Of a stretch of 64,000 nt of DNA, positions 36,121 to 44,340 are shown in pieces. The DNA is from Alteromonas sp. IB21 (GTDB taxonomy: Bacteria > Pseudomonadota > Gammaproteobacteria > Enterobacterales > Alteromonadaceae): the NCBI RefSeq assembly GCF_016405965.1, contig NZ_JAEFCD010000018.1, forward strand, positions 32,993-96,992, in the 5' to 3' direction. The translations under genes and the position numbers were made by a program. Under the pieces are notes generated by a model, which was given only the letters and a program-made list of their open reading frames with translations, made no database searches and was not told where the DNA came from. Within the stretch, counting starts at the first letter, position 1. Every line of letters starts with the position of its first letter.

Positions 36121-36531
36121 TTATGACTTAAGCGCTGTGAAACCTTCAATTAAATGGCATATCGTATCGGCCGTTGGAGGTTGATCGGGTTTGTTTTGCC
36201 ACTCTGAAGTGGCTAAGCGCATGCGCTCTCTAAGTTCATGCATGTCCTGATACCGCTGTTCAGTCTCTTTCAACCTCTTTTCAATAAGACGCCTTACCGT
36301 TGGACACGGCGCATTGGTTTGTGAAGATGTAACTAGGATCTCTTTAATATCATTGACCGAAAAACCTAAGGCGCGCGCACTTAAAATGAACCGCAGTCGC
36401 GTCACATCCGCCGGCCGATAATACTTGTATCCATTGTGGGATTTATTTGGGACCAAAAGTCCAATGCGCGTATAATAGCGCACGGTATCAACGCTAATAT
36501 CTAGTGCATCTGCTATTTGTTTTACCCGCAT
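36121..36531 (-). CDS. MerR-family regulator of the copper ATPase operon
   Basis: A 136-residue MerR-family protein. The winged helix lies at residues 1-40 (SVDTVRYYTRIGLLVP). Only two Cys are present, Cys76 (APCPTV) and Cys125 (TICHLIEG); the metal site is thus not the standard CueR loop. It is the first gene of the leftward P-ATPase unit and probably binds 36577-36607 in its own promoter and the similar site at 43566-43596. Copper is the likely signal by context. Confidence 0.85.
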   Translation of the reverse strand: MRVKQIADALDISVDTVRYYTRIGLLVPNKSHNGYKYYRPADVTRLRFILSARALGFSVNDIKEILVTSSQTNAPCPTVRRLIEKRLKETEQRYQDMHELRERMRLATSEWQNKPDQPPTADTICHLIEGFTALKS

Positions 36532-36576
36532 TTTAAACCCCCTTCTTTATCAACATAGTTGTGCTGCTACAACACG

Positions 36577-36607
36577 CCTTTAATCCTATGTTTTACTCTA
36601 ACCTTCA
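36577..36607 (-). promoter_or_regulatory. Candidate MerR box upstream of the MerR/ATPase unit
   Basis: Minus-strand -10-like TAAAGG (36577-36582), 19-base gap, and a poor -35 TGAAGG (36602-36607). The core ACATAGGATTAA is identical to the site at 43566-43596, which has a better -35. Autoregulation is inferred. Confidence 0.5.
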
Positions 36608-36615
36608 TACGATAA

Positions 36616-36636
36616 ACCTGTGAGCCGCTCACAGGT
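36616..36636. repeat. 9-bp inverted repeat
   Basis: ACCTGTGAG (36616-36624), CCG, CTCACAGGT (36628-36636). It lies between the end of the redox operon and the MerR gene, and may be a terminator stem for the former, though no T-run follows. Confidence 0.5.
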
Positions 36637-36735
36637 CAACACCTGAACCTTCAACAGATCCGTGGAAGTGGCTCATCTTCAAGCTCACTCATGAAGCGTC
36701 TTCCTCCCATTGGCGTAATTTACGCTCTATGCCTT

Positions 36736-37020
36736 TCATGATGATCTCCTTGAGCAATATTCGTGAATTTGCCCGACACTTATTGCTGCATCGTTTAAAG
36801 GTAAACAGCTTGGGATAACAACAGGAATGTCTGATTGTGCAAAACGTTCAGCTAGGCCATCGCATAAAATGCGGTTTTGGAAGACGCCTCCGGCCAAACC
36901 AATATGTTTGAAATCATACTTTTTGCGACAACGCTGGGTTAACTCCCACGCAGTTTCAATGAGTGATGCGTGAAAATTTGTGACGCGAACTGCTGGCGAA
37001 CATGTTTTTGCGGATTGCAT
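36736..37020 (-). CDS. HypF C-terminal fragment
   Basis: A 94-residue piece of the carbamoyltransferase HypF, the hydrogenase maturation factor: NFHASLIETAWELTQ, then IGLAGGVFQNRILCDGL and LPLNDAAISVGQ match the C-terminal nucleotide-binding part. The acylphosphatase, zinc-finger and YrdC parts are missing, so normal activity is impossible. The ATG at 37020 has a strong ribosome binding site (GAGGACAGAGG), and its TGA overlaps a following ATG (36739) that opens a 16-codon reading frame. Probably a relic of a former hydrogenase gene cluster, but still translated. Confidence 0.7.
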   Translation of the reverse strand: MQSAKTCSPAVRVTNFHASLIETAWELTQRCRKKYDFKHIGLAGGVFQNRILCDGLAERFAQSDIPVVIPSCLPLNDAAISVGQIHEYCSRRSS

Positions 37021-37036
37021 TAGCCTCTGTCCTCTA

Positions 37037-38260
37037 TTAACTGTGCGGTGCTGGTATCGACCAGCCAATCACAAAGGATAAGGAAACAACAATCGCGCAA
37101 AGACCAAGCAATTGAAGCGATTTGAAGCGTTGTTCTTTGGGACGCAGTAGTACTAGCTTGAATGCGATGAGTGTTTGTATAAGGTAATACAGTGCAAATC
37201 CCTTTGACGCGAGATTAATGATTTCAAATACGTTGGATGACCAAACTAATATGCCTGCAATCGCGATGACAAGAACATAATAAAACTGAGGAGATATAGG
37301 TAAATGGAAGAGTTCTTTTAGCAAACCACCGCCACCGATAGTATCGGCTAATGCGGCACTTAACTGGCTTGCCGTCGCGGCCACAAGTAATAATATCGGC
37401 AATACCCAAATGGCTTGACCCAGGGTATAACTAATAGTTGTTTCATTCAGTTCGGTTATCGGAAAATCGAGAAAAATGGGACAGGTTAAACCAATAAAAA
37501 CAACGTAAAGGAAAATGGCAATCCACTGGGCATATCGTCCCGCTTTAATACGCTGCTCTGCATTATAGCTATTGCCCATAAAACGCGTGGTTTCAAACCC
37601 TTGTGTCACCATAAGCATACCGGCAAGCATGCTAAGGGTTTCAAAATGGCTGAGGGATTGTATCGCCTCATGTTTAAACCACGCACTTTTTACTTGTATA
37701 TCGTAAGTTGCTAGTGCTGTTAGTACACCAATAATAATCGCCAACTTAATTGTGACTGCGAATAACTCGATGGTTTCTAATCCTCTTGCACCGCGAAGCC
37801 AAGCGACCAACATAATGATGACAAGCAGCCCACTGGTAAACAATTTGATGAGCGTTGTATCGTCAATAGCCAAGCGGTCAAAGACAAACGCGGCAAACAA
37901 GCTAATGTAAAACGCCACAGAAATTGCGTATGCAGCACCGAGGGCCCATTGACTGGCTTTCTCAAGCGTTGCGATACTGCCTTGTGGATTGCGAGCAAGC
38001 TCAGGCTCTGCATGACGTATATTGAAGCGAATGACTGAACCCAACAAATATGCCAGAGTCGACAATAAAATAATGCCCAGTAGCGCCCATTTACCCATTA
38101 CCGAATGCAACAGTGGTGCAATGATCAAAAAGCCACTGCCAATTATTGAAGCCAGTGGTGTTACTGTCGCTCGCCATTGGACAGATTGTCGTAGGCGAGG
38201 CAGAAACAATACTATTGCTACCAACAGTGAGGTTGCCAGCGCAATGGAATTTGTGATCAC
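37037..38260 (-). CDS. Multi-pass membrane permease, APC-like
   Basis: A 407-residue protein with about eleven hydrophobic segments, no signal peptide and no recognised binding site. The layout resembles the APC/Nramp superfamily (WRATVTPLASIIGSGFL, GFETTRFMGNSYNAEQR). Substrate unknown; metal or amino acid uptake are both possible. It is the seventh gene of the 43.5-36.7 kb leftward operon, 12 bases after the heptaheme cytochrome. Confidence 0.65.
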   Translation of the reverse strand: MITNSIALATSLLVAIVLFLPRLRQSVQWRATVTPLASIIGSGFLIIAPLLHSVMGKWALLGIILLSTLAYLLGSVIRFNIRHAEPELARNPQGSIATLEKASQWALGAAYAISVAFYISLFAAFVFDRLAIDDTTLIKLFTSGLLVIIMLVAWLRGARGLETIELFAVTIKLAIIIGVLTALATYDIQVKSAWFKHEAIQSLSHFETLSMLAGMLMVTQGFETTRFMGNSYNAEQRIKAGRYAQWIAIFLYVVFIGLTCPIFLDFPITELNETTISYTLGQAIWVLPILLLVAATASQLSAALADTIGGGGLLKELFHLPISPQFYYVLVIAIAGILVWSSNVFEIINLASKGFALYYLIQTLIAFKLVLLRPKEQRFKSLQLLGLCAIVVSLSFVIGWSIPAPHS

Positions 38261-38272
38261 AGTTTCTCCCCC

Positions 38273-39067
38273 TTAATGATGCTTGTACCAGCCGGCACGC
38301 TTAATATCGTTCCAGGAAGTCGATTGATGACAGGCATAACACGCCTCCACTTTGGCTTTTGGCTCGCCAGCGACTTTGGCGGAAATCATTTTAAAATGTT
38401 GCATGTAGTGACTGGGCGGCGCTTCATGACATTGATTGCAATCACGAGATTGACTCGAGGGGTGAATAAACGTCGGCAGTGACCACTTGTCTGTACTGTG
38501 GCATTGCACGCAATCCTCTCCGAACAACGTAAAGTGGCGATCATCGTTGCTGTGGCACTGTGAACAATTCAATAATGCTTCTTTATCACTGACGTCGGGA
38601 TGCACAAATAGGGGATCAGCCGTTTGCTTATTCGCTAGAACATTTTCTAAAAAAGCCATCGTGGCTGCGCCTTCGTCAAACGGCACGTTTGGGTTGGGGA
38701 GCATATTGAACCCAATATCGACCAATGCAATATGGTTCATCAGTGAAATCTTAGCATCCTCACCTTGATGCTCAGTATGACAACTAGCACATTCTGTTAT
38801 GTCGGCGTGAAACGCAGTAGGTTGACGCGCGACGATATGCTTATCATTTGCATGACAGGCCACACACTTGTCGCGCTCAACGCCTTCTACTGGCGTGTGA
38901 CAACTCAAGCAGTCATCCGCCAAAAACGCATGCGCTTTGCTCAGTGAACCAGGCTCTACCATTTGTTCCCATGGAATTTTTGAAAGATCCTCTGGTGTGT
39001 GAAAAAAATGGCTAACACCAAAGCCCGCTGCGACTAAGCCCAGAATGACTATTATCCACTTGATCAT
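38273..39067 (-). CDS. Membrane-anchored heptaheme cytochrome c
   Basis: A 264-residue protein with an N-terminal anchor (residues 4-20) and seven CxxCH heme sites: CLSCH, CVACH, CASCH, CSQCH, CVQCH, CNQCH and CYACH, in a periplasmic domain. The heme spacing resembles small multiheme electron carriers. Its ATG overlaps the preceding gene's stop by four bases, so it is co-produced with the cytochrome-b-like protein. Probably carries electrons from the membrane partner to a periplasmic acceptor. Confidence 0.9.
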   Translation of the reverse strand: MIKWIIVILGLVAAGFGVSHFFHTPEDLSKIPWEQMVEPGSLSKAHAFLADDCLSCHTPVEGVERDKCVACHANDKHIVARQPTAFHADITECASCHTEHQGEDAKISLMNHIALVDIGFNMLPNPNVPFDEGAATMAFLENVLANKQTADPLFVHPDVSDKEALLNCSQCHSNDDRHFTLFGEDCVQCHSTDKWSLPTFIHPSSQSRDCNQCHEAPPSHYMQHFKMISAKVAGEPKAKVEACYACHQSTSWNDIKRAGWYKHH

Positions 39068-39822
39068 AACCAGCGTAGTCCAAAGTAAACTTCACTGAAA
39101 ATGTGAAAGAACAATACGCCATAGAGCGTTATCGAAATCACGATATGAAATTTCAACCAACGAGCAAACCAAGTTTTCGCAGTGTCGTGAATCAGAATGC
39201 TGTATTCAACATCAGAAATTGCATCGATAATAGATAGAACCTTACTCTCTTGTCGAAACAGCTTACTTTGCGCTGAAGTAGGTACACTTAAAGCAATGTA
39301 TGGAATGTGTCTCGCTGATGTTTGGGCGAAAGTCGAATATCTTACGTCGCAGACCGCGTCTTTTAGCGATTGTTTGGCGCTTGAAAGTGCACCTTGGAGT
39401 TCGGTCACTTGACGCTTTTTCTCTTTCACATTTGAGGAAATAAGTCCTAGTACATACCGACCAACAAACCCACTGATCACAACGACCATCATAAAGATGA
39501 TGATGGAGACTCCAGTAGCACTATCAAAACGATGGGCGCTATGGATGAGTGCAAGAATAGGTCCCAATACTCCAGCATAAATATGAATGCGCAGTAGCGT
39601 AGGCATGGCTATTTGCTTGGTCACGACTTTCTTAAGTGCTTTGTTGCGTTTAATGATCATGTAAAGCAACGGAATAAACATCAATACCAGCGCAGTCAAA
39701 CCAACGACAAATCCAGCAAAGCTGCCAGGGAATGCTGGGTCACGGTGCCACACAAACCCTAGCCAAAGTAAGATCATTAAGACCACCAAGCTGCCTACAA
39801 TGGTTCGTTCTTGACTATTCAC
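39064..39822 (-). CDS. Membrane cytochrome b-like protein
   Basis: A 252-residue protein with four or five membrane segments. Paired His candidates for heme are in RIHIYAGVLGPILALIHSAH and in KFHIVISITLYGVLFFHIF, on opposite helices. It sits between a flavo-iron-sulfur protein and a multiheme cytochrome with overlapping stop/start codons on both sides, so a quinone- or flavin-to-heme electron link is likely. Confidence 0.75.
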   Translation of the reverse strand: MNSQERTIVGSLVVLMILLWLGFVWHRDPAFPGSFAGFVVGLTALVLMFIPLLYMIIKRNKALKKVVTKQIAMPTLLRIHIYAGVLGPILALIHSAHRFDSATGVSIIIFMMVVVISGFVGRYVLGLISSNVKEKKRQVTELQGALSSAKQSLKDAVCDVRYSTFAQTSARHIPYIALSVPTSAQSKLFRQESKVLSIIDAISDVEYSILIHDTAKTWFARWLKFHIVISITLYGVLFFHIFSEVYFGLRWL

Positions 39823-41759
39823 TATGCTTCCACCTCCACATCAGTTTTAGGGATGGCTTGACAGGCTAAAATATAACCACTGACCCTATCTTCTGGCTCC
39901 AACCCATCATCAACCTCCATATCAACATCGCCGCGCAGTAATTTCACTTTGCAACTGCCGCAAGAGCCTGCCCGGCACGAATTCTCAATATCAACATCAA
40001 GTCCATCAGCAACGTCCAATACGGTTTCATCTGTGCCGGCTTGTGCCTGTGCATTTGATAAACTAAATCGCACTTGGCGCGTATTGTTTACAGGCGTGTT
40101 TGGGGCGACCTCCGTTTTAGTGGCCGTTTTCTTCGGACTCGCACCACCGAAAGCTTCTGTTTTAATATTCGCTTCAGGCATACCCAATTCAGATAAAATA
40201 TCCTTGGTTGCATCCATCATTGCCGGCGGCCCACAAATGTGTGCTGTTTTTAATGCTATGTCCGGCACGAATTCATTTATCAATGCCGATGAAAAACGCC
40301 CCTGAGGTCCCATCCAAGATGTGCCATCCGCCTGTGTCATACTGACGAGTACTTTCAACCTTGGGTGACGTGCTTGTAGATATTTTAATTCCTGTTCAAA
40401 AATAAAATCGTTAGACGTTCGCGTACAAAACAGAAAATAAATGTCACCGTCCCAGCACGTCGTGGTTAAATAACGTACCGCGCTCATCATGGGCGTGATC
40501 CCAACCCCCCCTGAAATCAATACAACGCTACTTGCATCTTGACCATTGAAGTAAAACTTGCCGCCAGGCGCTTTAATTGAAAGCGTATCTCCCACATTTA
40601 CGACGTCATGCATATGACGAGAAACAACACCGAATTCCTCGCGTTTGATGGTGACTTCAAAGTAATACTGCTCAGTGGGTGATGATGCGATGGTGTAAGA
40701 CCGCTTCACCGGTTTTTCAACACCATCAATCGTGAGCGTAAAAGTCACAAATTGTCCAGGTTCAAAACTAAATGGGATGACTTGACCATCGGCGCTGGCA
40801 AGTCGAAACGTTTTAACATCATGGGTCTCATGAAAAATACCGGTGACTTGCATACTGCCACTATAGACACCTTTACGCGGTGACATAGTCGTAGAAGGTA
40901 ATACATGCGCTGTAGCGGGTATTAAAACAGCGTCAGTCCCTACAGGTGCGTTAGTAGGTATCTCGTTAGGTGATGTTTGCTTAGTGGGCGCAGAAGCGCT
41001 TGCGGTCTCAGTGGACCTAAGCTCTTCTAGCAATGCGGCAGCTCTGCGCATTTTAAATCCATAAACATACACCATGACGACAGTGAAGATCAGCAGAACA
41101 AGCATCACTGCAGTATGAAACGGCGTCATGCCAAATAGTGTTGAGGAATCATTCACTGGTGAACTGGGTAGCAAATTCATTTGCGATTTAAACCAGGTTA
41201 ATGCCACTCTTCTGGGATCTTGCCCATCTTGTATTGCCCGTTTTGCCGCAAGACCACTATCAAAATGCGCGATCCCTTCTTTAACGGTCTCAACAGCTAC
41301 TTGCATTTGGGTATAGTCATCAACGGCTGCGGCACGGGCGAGCGATTCAAACCCGGTAGTCAGTTGTTCACTTCCTTGTTGCATACGCGCCGACGCTTTG
41401 CCTAAGATACTATCTCTTTGTTCCGGCGTGGTTGATTGCATCCGCATTAAAGTTGGATAGAGATCTTTAGGTTTAGGCGCTCCCATTTTCTCCATCATTT
41501 TATCCATGCCTTTTGCCATACCTGGCCCCATCATTGCGTTGGCATTGCCCGGCTGACCTTTAACTTGGTTGGCTAAAGACGGAGAATCTGTGCTTGCCGC
41601 AACAATCGGCCCATTCGCTGCCTCAGGATGATGACTGGCATGCTCACTATCCTCAGTCTGTTGCTGTGCGTGCGCATTTATAATCACGAAAAAAAGAACG
41701 ACGTTTAGAATGACACAATAGCGGTGAATGATTGATGCGCGTTTACTCCCCCTAGTCAT
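39822..41759 (-). CDS. FAD/NAD(P) and 2Fe-2S oxidoreductase with membrane anchor
   Basis: A 645-residue protein. A signal-like N-terminus is followed by a Met-rich periplasmic stretch (MMGPGMAKGMDKMMEKMG), a membrane segment near residue 220-240, then an FAD-binding ferredoxin-reductase domain (KRSYTIASSPTEQ), an NAD-binding domain (VLISGGVGITPMM) and a plant-type ferredoxin with CRAGSCGSC plus a distant Cys (LACQ). It probably feeds NAD(P)H electrons to the membrane cytochrome encoded next. The fusion with a Met-rich, possibly copper-sensing exterior is unusual. Confidence 0.85.
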   Translation of the reverse strand: MTRGSKRASIIHRYCVILNVVLFFVIINAHAQQQTEDSEHASHHPEAANGPIVAASTDSPSLANQVKGQPGNANAMMGPGMAKGMDKMMEKMGAPKPKDLYPTLMRMQSTTPEQRDSILGKASARMQQGSEQLTTGFESLARAAAVDDYTQMQVAVETVKEGIAHFDSGLAAKRAIQDGQDPRRVALTWFKSQMNLLPSSPVNDSSTLFGMTPFHTAVMLVLLIFTVVMVYVYGFKMRRAAALLEELRSTETASASAPTKQTSPNEIPTNAPVGTDAVLIPATAHVLPSTTMSPRKGVYSGSMQVTGIFHETHDVKTFRLASADGQVIPFSFEPGQFVTFTLTIDGVEKPVKRSYTIASSPTEQYYFEVTIKREEFGVVSRHMHDVVNVGDTLSIKAPGGKFYFNGQDASSVVLISGGVGITPMMSAVRYLTTTCWDGDIYFLFCTRTSNDFIFEQELKYLQARHPRLKVLVSMTQADGTSWMGPQGRFSSALINEFVPDIALKTAHICGPPAMMDATKDILSELGMPEANIKTEAFGGASPKKTATKTEVAPNTPVNNTRQVRFSLSNAQAQAGTDETVLDVADGLDVDIENSCRAGSCGSCKVKLLRGDVDMEVDDGLEPEDRVSGYILACQAIPKTDVEVEA

Positions 41760-42601
41760 GACGCATCCTTTTGTTCAGCCGCCCATAGCGCATTTATTTT
41801 CGCAATCTGCGGGGGTGTTAATACTGTGACGGCTTTCCCCACCGAAGCAATAAACTGTAGGCGTAGGGTGCTGTTTATGGCCTCTATTTCACTAATGGTG
41901 TCTTTAATATTGTCGTATTGAGGCAATCCTTGGGCTGTCAATTCCCACAATAATGCCTCTAATGCACTACGCTGCTGCGCAAGGCTTTTTTGGGAAGACT
42001 CCCACTCAGATTGAATCGATAACAACGTTTGATACTGCGTATCTGTTAGTTCTAATGTTGTTGTGTGGTTTAAGAAAAAGGCTTGTTCACCAAGGTGGTA
42101 AATATGAGGTGCACTACTCGCACCTGGCAAGCTTATCGTTGATGAAGGTTTGGATATCTCCGGTGTATTTTGTTCAGGAGGCATACCCATCATCGAACTA
42201 TTTTTCATCATCATCTTACACATCATCCCCATGCAAGACTTTTCGTTCATTGTCATCTTCTTTTTCCCTTTTCCCATTCCCATCTTCATCTTGCTCGTCG
42301 CTTTGGGGGGCGTAGATGATTCGTTGAGTTGAGGGCTGGCATCGCTTTGTTTAACGCCGATATTGCTTTTTGATCGCGCTGCCAGTGAGTTGTCTAATGA
42401 GCGCAAAGCTGATTGGATCTTTGCAAAGTCAGCCGGTGCTAACTCGGGCGCAGTGTCTGAAGATTGTGTTTCTTGAGATTTTTCTTTCGAACTAGTTTGT
42501 TGTGTTATCGCTGAACACGCGGTTGTGAATAAGACACTAGATAATACCAGACTCACAATAGCCGCTAAACGGTAGGTTTGGTGACACTCTCTAATCTTCA
42601 C
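41756..42601 (-). CDS. Met-rich lipoprotein, Spy/CpxP-like
   Basis: A 281-residue lipoprotein (lipobox TTAC near residue 29). The middle is extremely Met/Lys-rich (KMKMGMGKGKKKMTMNE, MGMMCKMMMKNSSMMGM), a probable copper sponge, and the C-terminal half is helical, like Spy/CpxP (LTDTQYQTLLSIQSEW, LTPPQIAKINALWA). It overlaps the oxidoreductase gene by four bases, suggesting joint work in envelope copper handling. Confidence 0.8.
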   Translation of the reverse strand: MKIRECHQTYRLAAIVSLVLSSVLFTTACSAITQQTSSKEKSQETQSSDTAPELAPADFAKIQSALRSLDNSLAARSKSNIGVKQSDASPQLNESSTPPKATSKMKMGMGKGKKKMTMNEKSCMGMMCKMMMKNSSMMGMPPEQNTPEISKPSSTISLPGASSAPHIYHLGEQAFFLNHTTTLELTDTQYQTLLSIQSEWESSQKSLAQQRSALEALLWELTAQGLPQYDNIKDTISEIEAINSTLRLQFIASVGKAVTVLTPPQIAKINALWAAEQKDAS

Positions 42602-42630
42602 AACGGCATGCTCCTATTCAAAAATATCGA

Positions 42631-42987
42631 TTAAAACCCACGATCAAACTCGACCATGTCATAACGTGCAAGTTCGCCATCAAGTACAATAGCCTCTGCA
42701 AAATGCTCATCCTTCGTCTTACCTAATCGAATTTTGCCCACGAATTCGCGCGAGTAGCCGTCTTCCCCTTCAGAAATTGCTGTCGCATCAAAAACGGTGC
42801 GATAAACATTAAAGACTTGATGTTCTTTGAGACCATCGGTGTCAGAGACACACACCACTACTTGTTTATCATCGACGGTAACAACCTGCCCACTCATGAT
42901 GTAGTCATGGTATATCTGGCTTGCACAGCCCCCTAGTAGCCCAACAGACAAGACTGCAATTGATAAAAGCTTGATGAATTTGTTCAT
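42631..42987 (-). CDS. Small lipoprotein of unknown function
   Basis: A 118-residue lipoprotein with lipobox LLGGC (Cys21) and a beta-rich C-terminal domain with no recognised motif (SGQVVTVDDKQVVVCVSD). It is the second gene of the redox operon. Confidence 0.75.
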   Translation of the reverse strand: MNKFIKLLSIAVLSVGLLGGCASQIYHDYIMSGQVVTVDDKQVVVCVSDTDGLKEHQVFNVYRTVFDATAISEGEDGYSREFVGKIRLGKTKDEHFAEAIVLDGELARYDMVEFDRGF

Positions 42988-43051
42988 GTAAAACTCCCGC
43001 GATTATTAAAAGAAAAGAGGCAGTCGCTTTTCCAGCCTCATAACGCATTGA

Positions 43052-43507
43052 TTAGTTCTTTTTATGCTTGTGTATTGGCTTCGCTTTTTCAGCCGTATGT
43101 CCCATCATTTGCCCCATCATGTCTTCCATCATGGCCATACGCTGTTCCATCATTTTCATTTTCTCATCGGTCGACATATCACTGTGTTTATGCTCCATGC
43201 CCATGCCGCCTTTCATTCCTTTTCCATCTTTCATTCCCATCGAATCTTTGCCTTCCATCATGCCCATCATGTCTTGCATCTTTTGGGCATGCTCATGCAA
43301 CATAGCTTCACGCTTTTCAGGATCAGATTCACTTTTTACTGCATCTAAAACTGCTTGCATTTCTTCCATATGTGTTTGCATTTTCTTCATCATCTGACCG
43401 TCCATCATCGGCATGTCAGATTTATCAGTGTGTTGATGCGCGTAAGAAGTCGCAATTGGCGCAGCGACAAGGGCGCTGGCCAGTAATAATGACGTTAATG
43501 TTTTCAT
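43052..43507 (-). CDS. Met-rich periplasmic protein
   Basis: A 151-residue secreted protein, signal peptide MKTLTSLLLASALVA, very rich in Met and His (MPMMDGQMMKKMQ, QDMMGMMEGKDSMGM, EDMMGQMMGH). The ATG at 43507 has AAGGA upstream. Typical of periplasmic copper-binding buffers. It is the first gene of the leftward redox operon, right behind the MerR-type promoter 43566-43596. Confidence 0.82.
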   Translation of the reverse strand: MKTLTSLLLASALVAAPIATSYAHQHTDKSDMPMMDGQMMKKMQTHMEEMQAVLDAVKSESDPEKREAMLHEHAQKMQDMMGMMEGKDSMGMKDGKGMKGGMGMEHKHSDMSTDEKMKMMEQRMAMMEDMMGQMMGHTAEKAKPIHKHKKN

Positions 43508-43565
43508 AATTTTTCCTTTAATTGTGCTCACATGAGCGGTTTAGGTTTGAAATAGACGACTTGTC

Positions 43566-43596
43566 ACCTTAATCCTATGTCTTAGACTCAGGTCAA
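43566..43596 (-). promoter_or_regulatory. MerR-type promoter of the redox operon
   Basis: Minus-strand -35 TTGACC (43591-43596), 19-base spacer (TGAGTCTAAGACATAGGAT), -10 TAAGGT (43566-43571). ACATAGGATTAA is shared with 36577-36607. Placed 59 bases before the ATG at 43507. Confidence 0.75.
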
Positions 43597-43600
43597 GGTG

Positions 43601-44130
43601 CTATTTGGGCGATAAAAATTCGGCCAAAACCTCAAGCTCTTCATCTGTTATAGGCATTTGTGGCATTGCAGAAGAAGCGTTATTAAATTGAGGCTCTTTG
43701 ACCTTTCGTAAAAAGAAGGCTTTGCCTCTATCGCTGATAACACTGTCTAACGATGGGCCAAGTGTTCCGCCCGCACCTTGCACCTGATGGCAGCCTTGGC
43801 AGCCATAGCGAGTGAGGACTTCTCGTGGATCCACTGCAATAGTGACAGGCTCAATGACTTTTACAGCCTTTGCAGGTGTCGCTGCAATTTCCATAAAGTT
43901 AAGAATGGCTTGGACCTCTGTTCCGGTTAAGTGGGCCTTTTCTCGCATATGAGGCATAATGACTTTCCATTCACTCATGGAAAACTCTTGTATTGGACGG
44001 CTGTTATGGCATCGCGCACAATTTCGTATGCATGCGCGCTTACCGATACAGAATTGATCAGTAATATGGCAATACAGTACAGAGTTGTCGTAAATTGTTG
44101 CACCCGATTTATCCTTTGGTTTTGATACAT
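43601..44130 (-). pseudogene. Diheme cytochrome c, frameshifted near the N-terminus
   Basis: The C-terminal 125 residues (from 43978) carry YGCQGCHQVQGAGG. Read in the same frame upstream, bases 43979-44020 add NCARCHNSRPIQEFS, a second heme site. The signal peptide (starting MYQNQRINRVQQF at 44130, ending SVSAHA) lies in another frame. One extra A at the run 44022-44024 would join them. So this is one secreted diheme c-type cytochrome with a one-base lesion or a sequencing error. Confidence 0.7.
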
Positions 44131-44160
44131 TTCATCCTACTAACCACGGCATAAATGTAA

Positions 44161-44174
44161 TTGATTTAGATCAA
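44161..44174. promoter_or_regulatory. FNR/Anr-type binding site
   Basis: TTGATTTAGATCAA matches the FNR consensus TTGAT-N4-ATCAA exactly. It lies 31 bases upstream of the cytochrome start at 44130 and 170 bases from the gene at 44341. Oxygen-linked control of the cytochrome is suggested. Confidence 0.7.
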
Positions 44175-44202
44175 TCCTTCACGACAATCGGATTACAGTA
44201 TG

Positions 44203-44218
44203 ATTACATTTCTGTAAT
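44203..44218. promoter_or_regulatory. ATTACA-N4-TGTAAT palindrome
   Basis: Within the 20-base perfect palindrome TGATTACATTTCTGTAATCA (44201-44220), with an extra half-site GATTACA at 44191-44197. It lies in the divergent promoter region between the cytochrome and the SDR-flavin oxidase gene. Confidence 0.6.
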
Positions 44219-44340
44219 CAAATCATTGACTTATTTATCCTTTGTTTAAAGTTATCTATCCTCAAGCCACGTCAACTGGTGTCAGCGAGATGTACTGGAA
44301 GCCAGATGCGACTTTTAATTGGGTGATCGGATAACAAGTA

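Noticed and set aside
36577..36607. A strong promoter at this site
   Set aside because: The -35 element (TGAAGG) is poor; kept only as a candidate MerR box because its core matches 43566-43596.
43048..43397. Plus-strand open frames rich in His, Cys and Phe opposite the Met-rich gene
   Set aside because: They are the antisense of repeated ATG/AAG codons (Met/Lys-rich), not genes.
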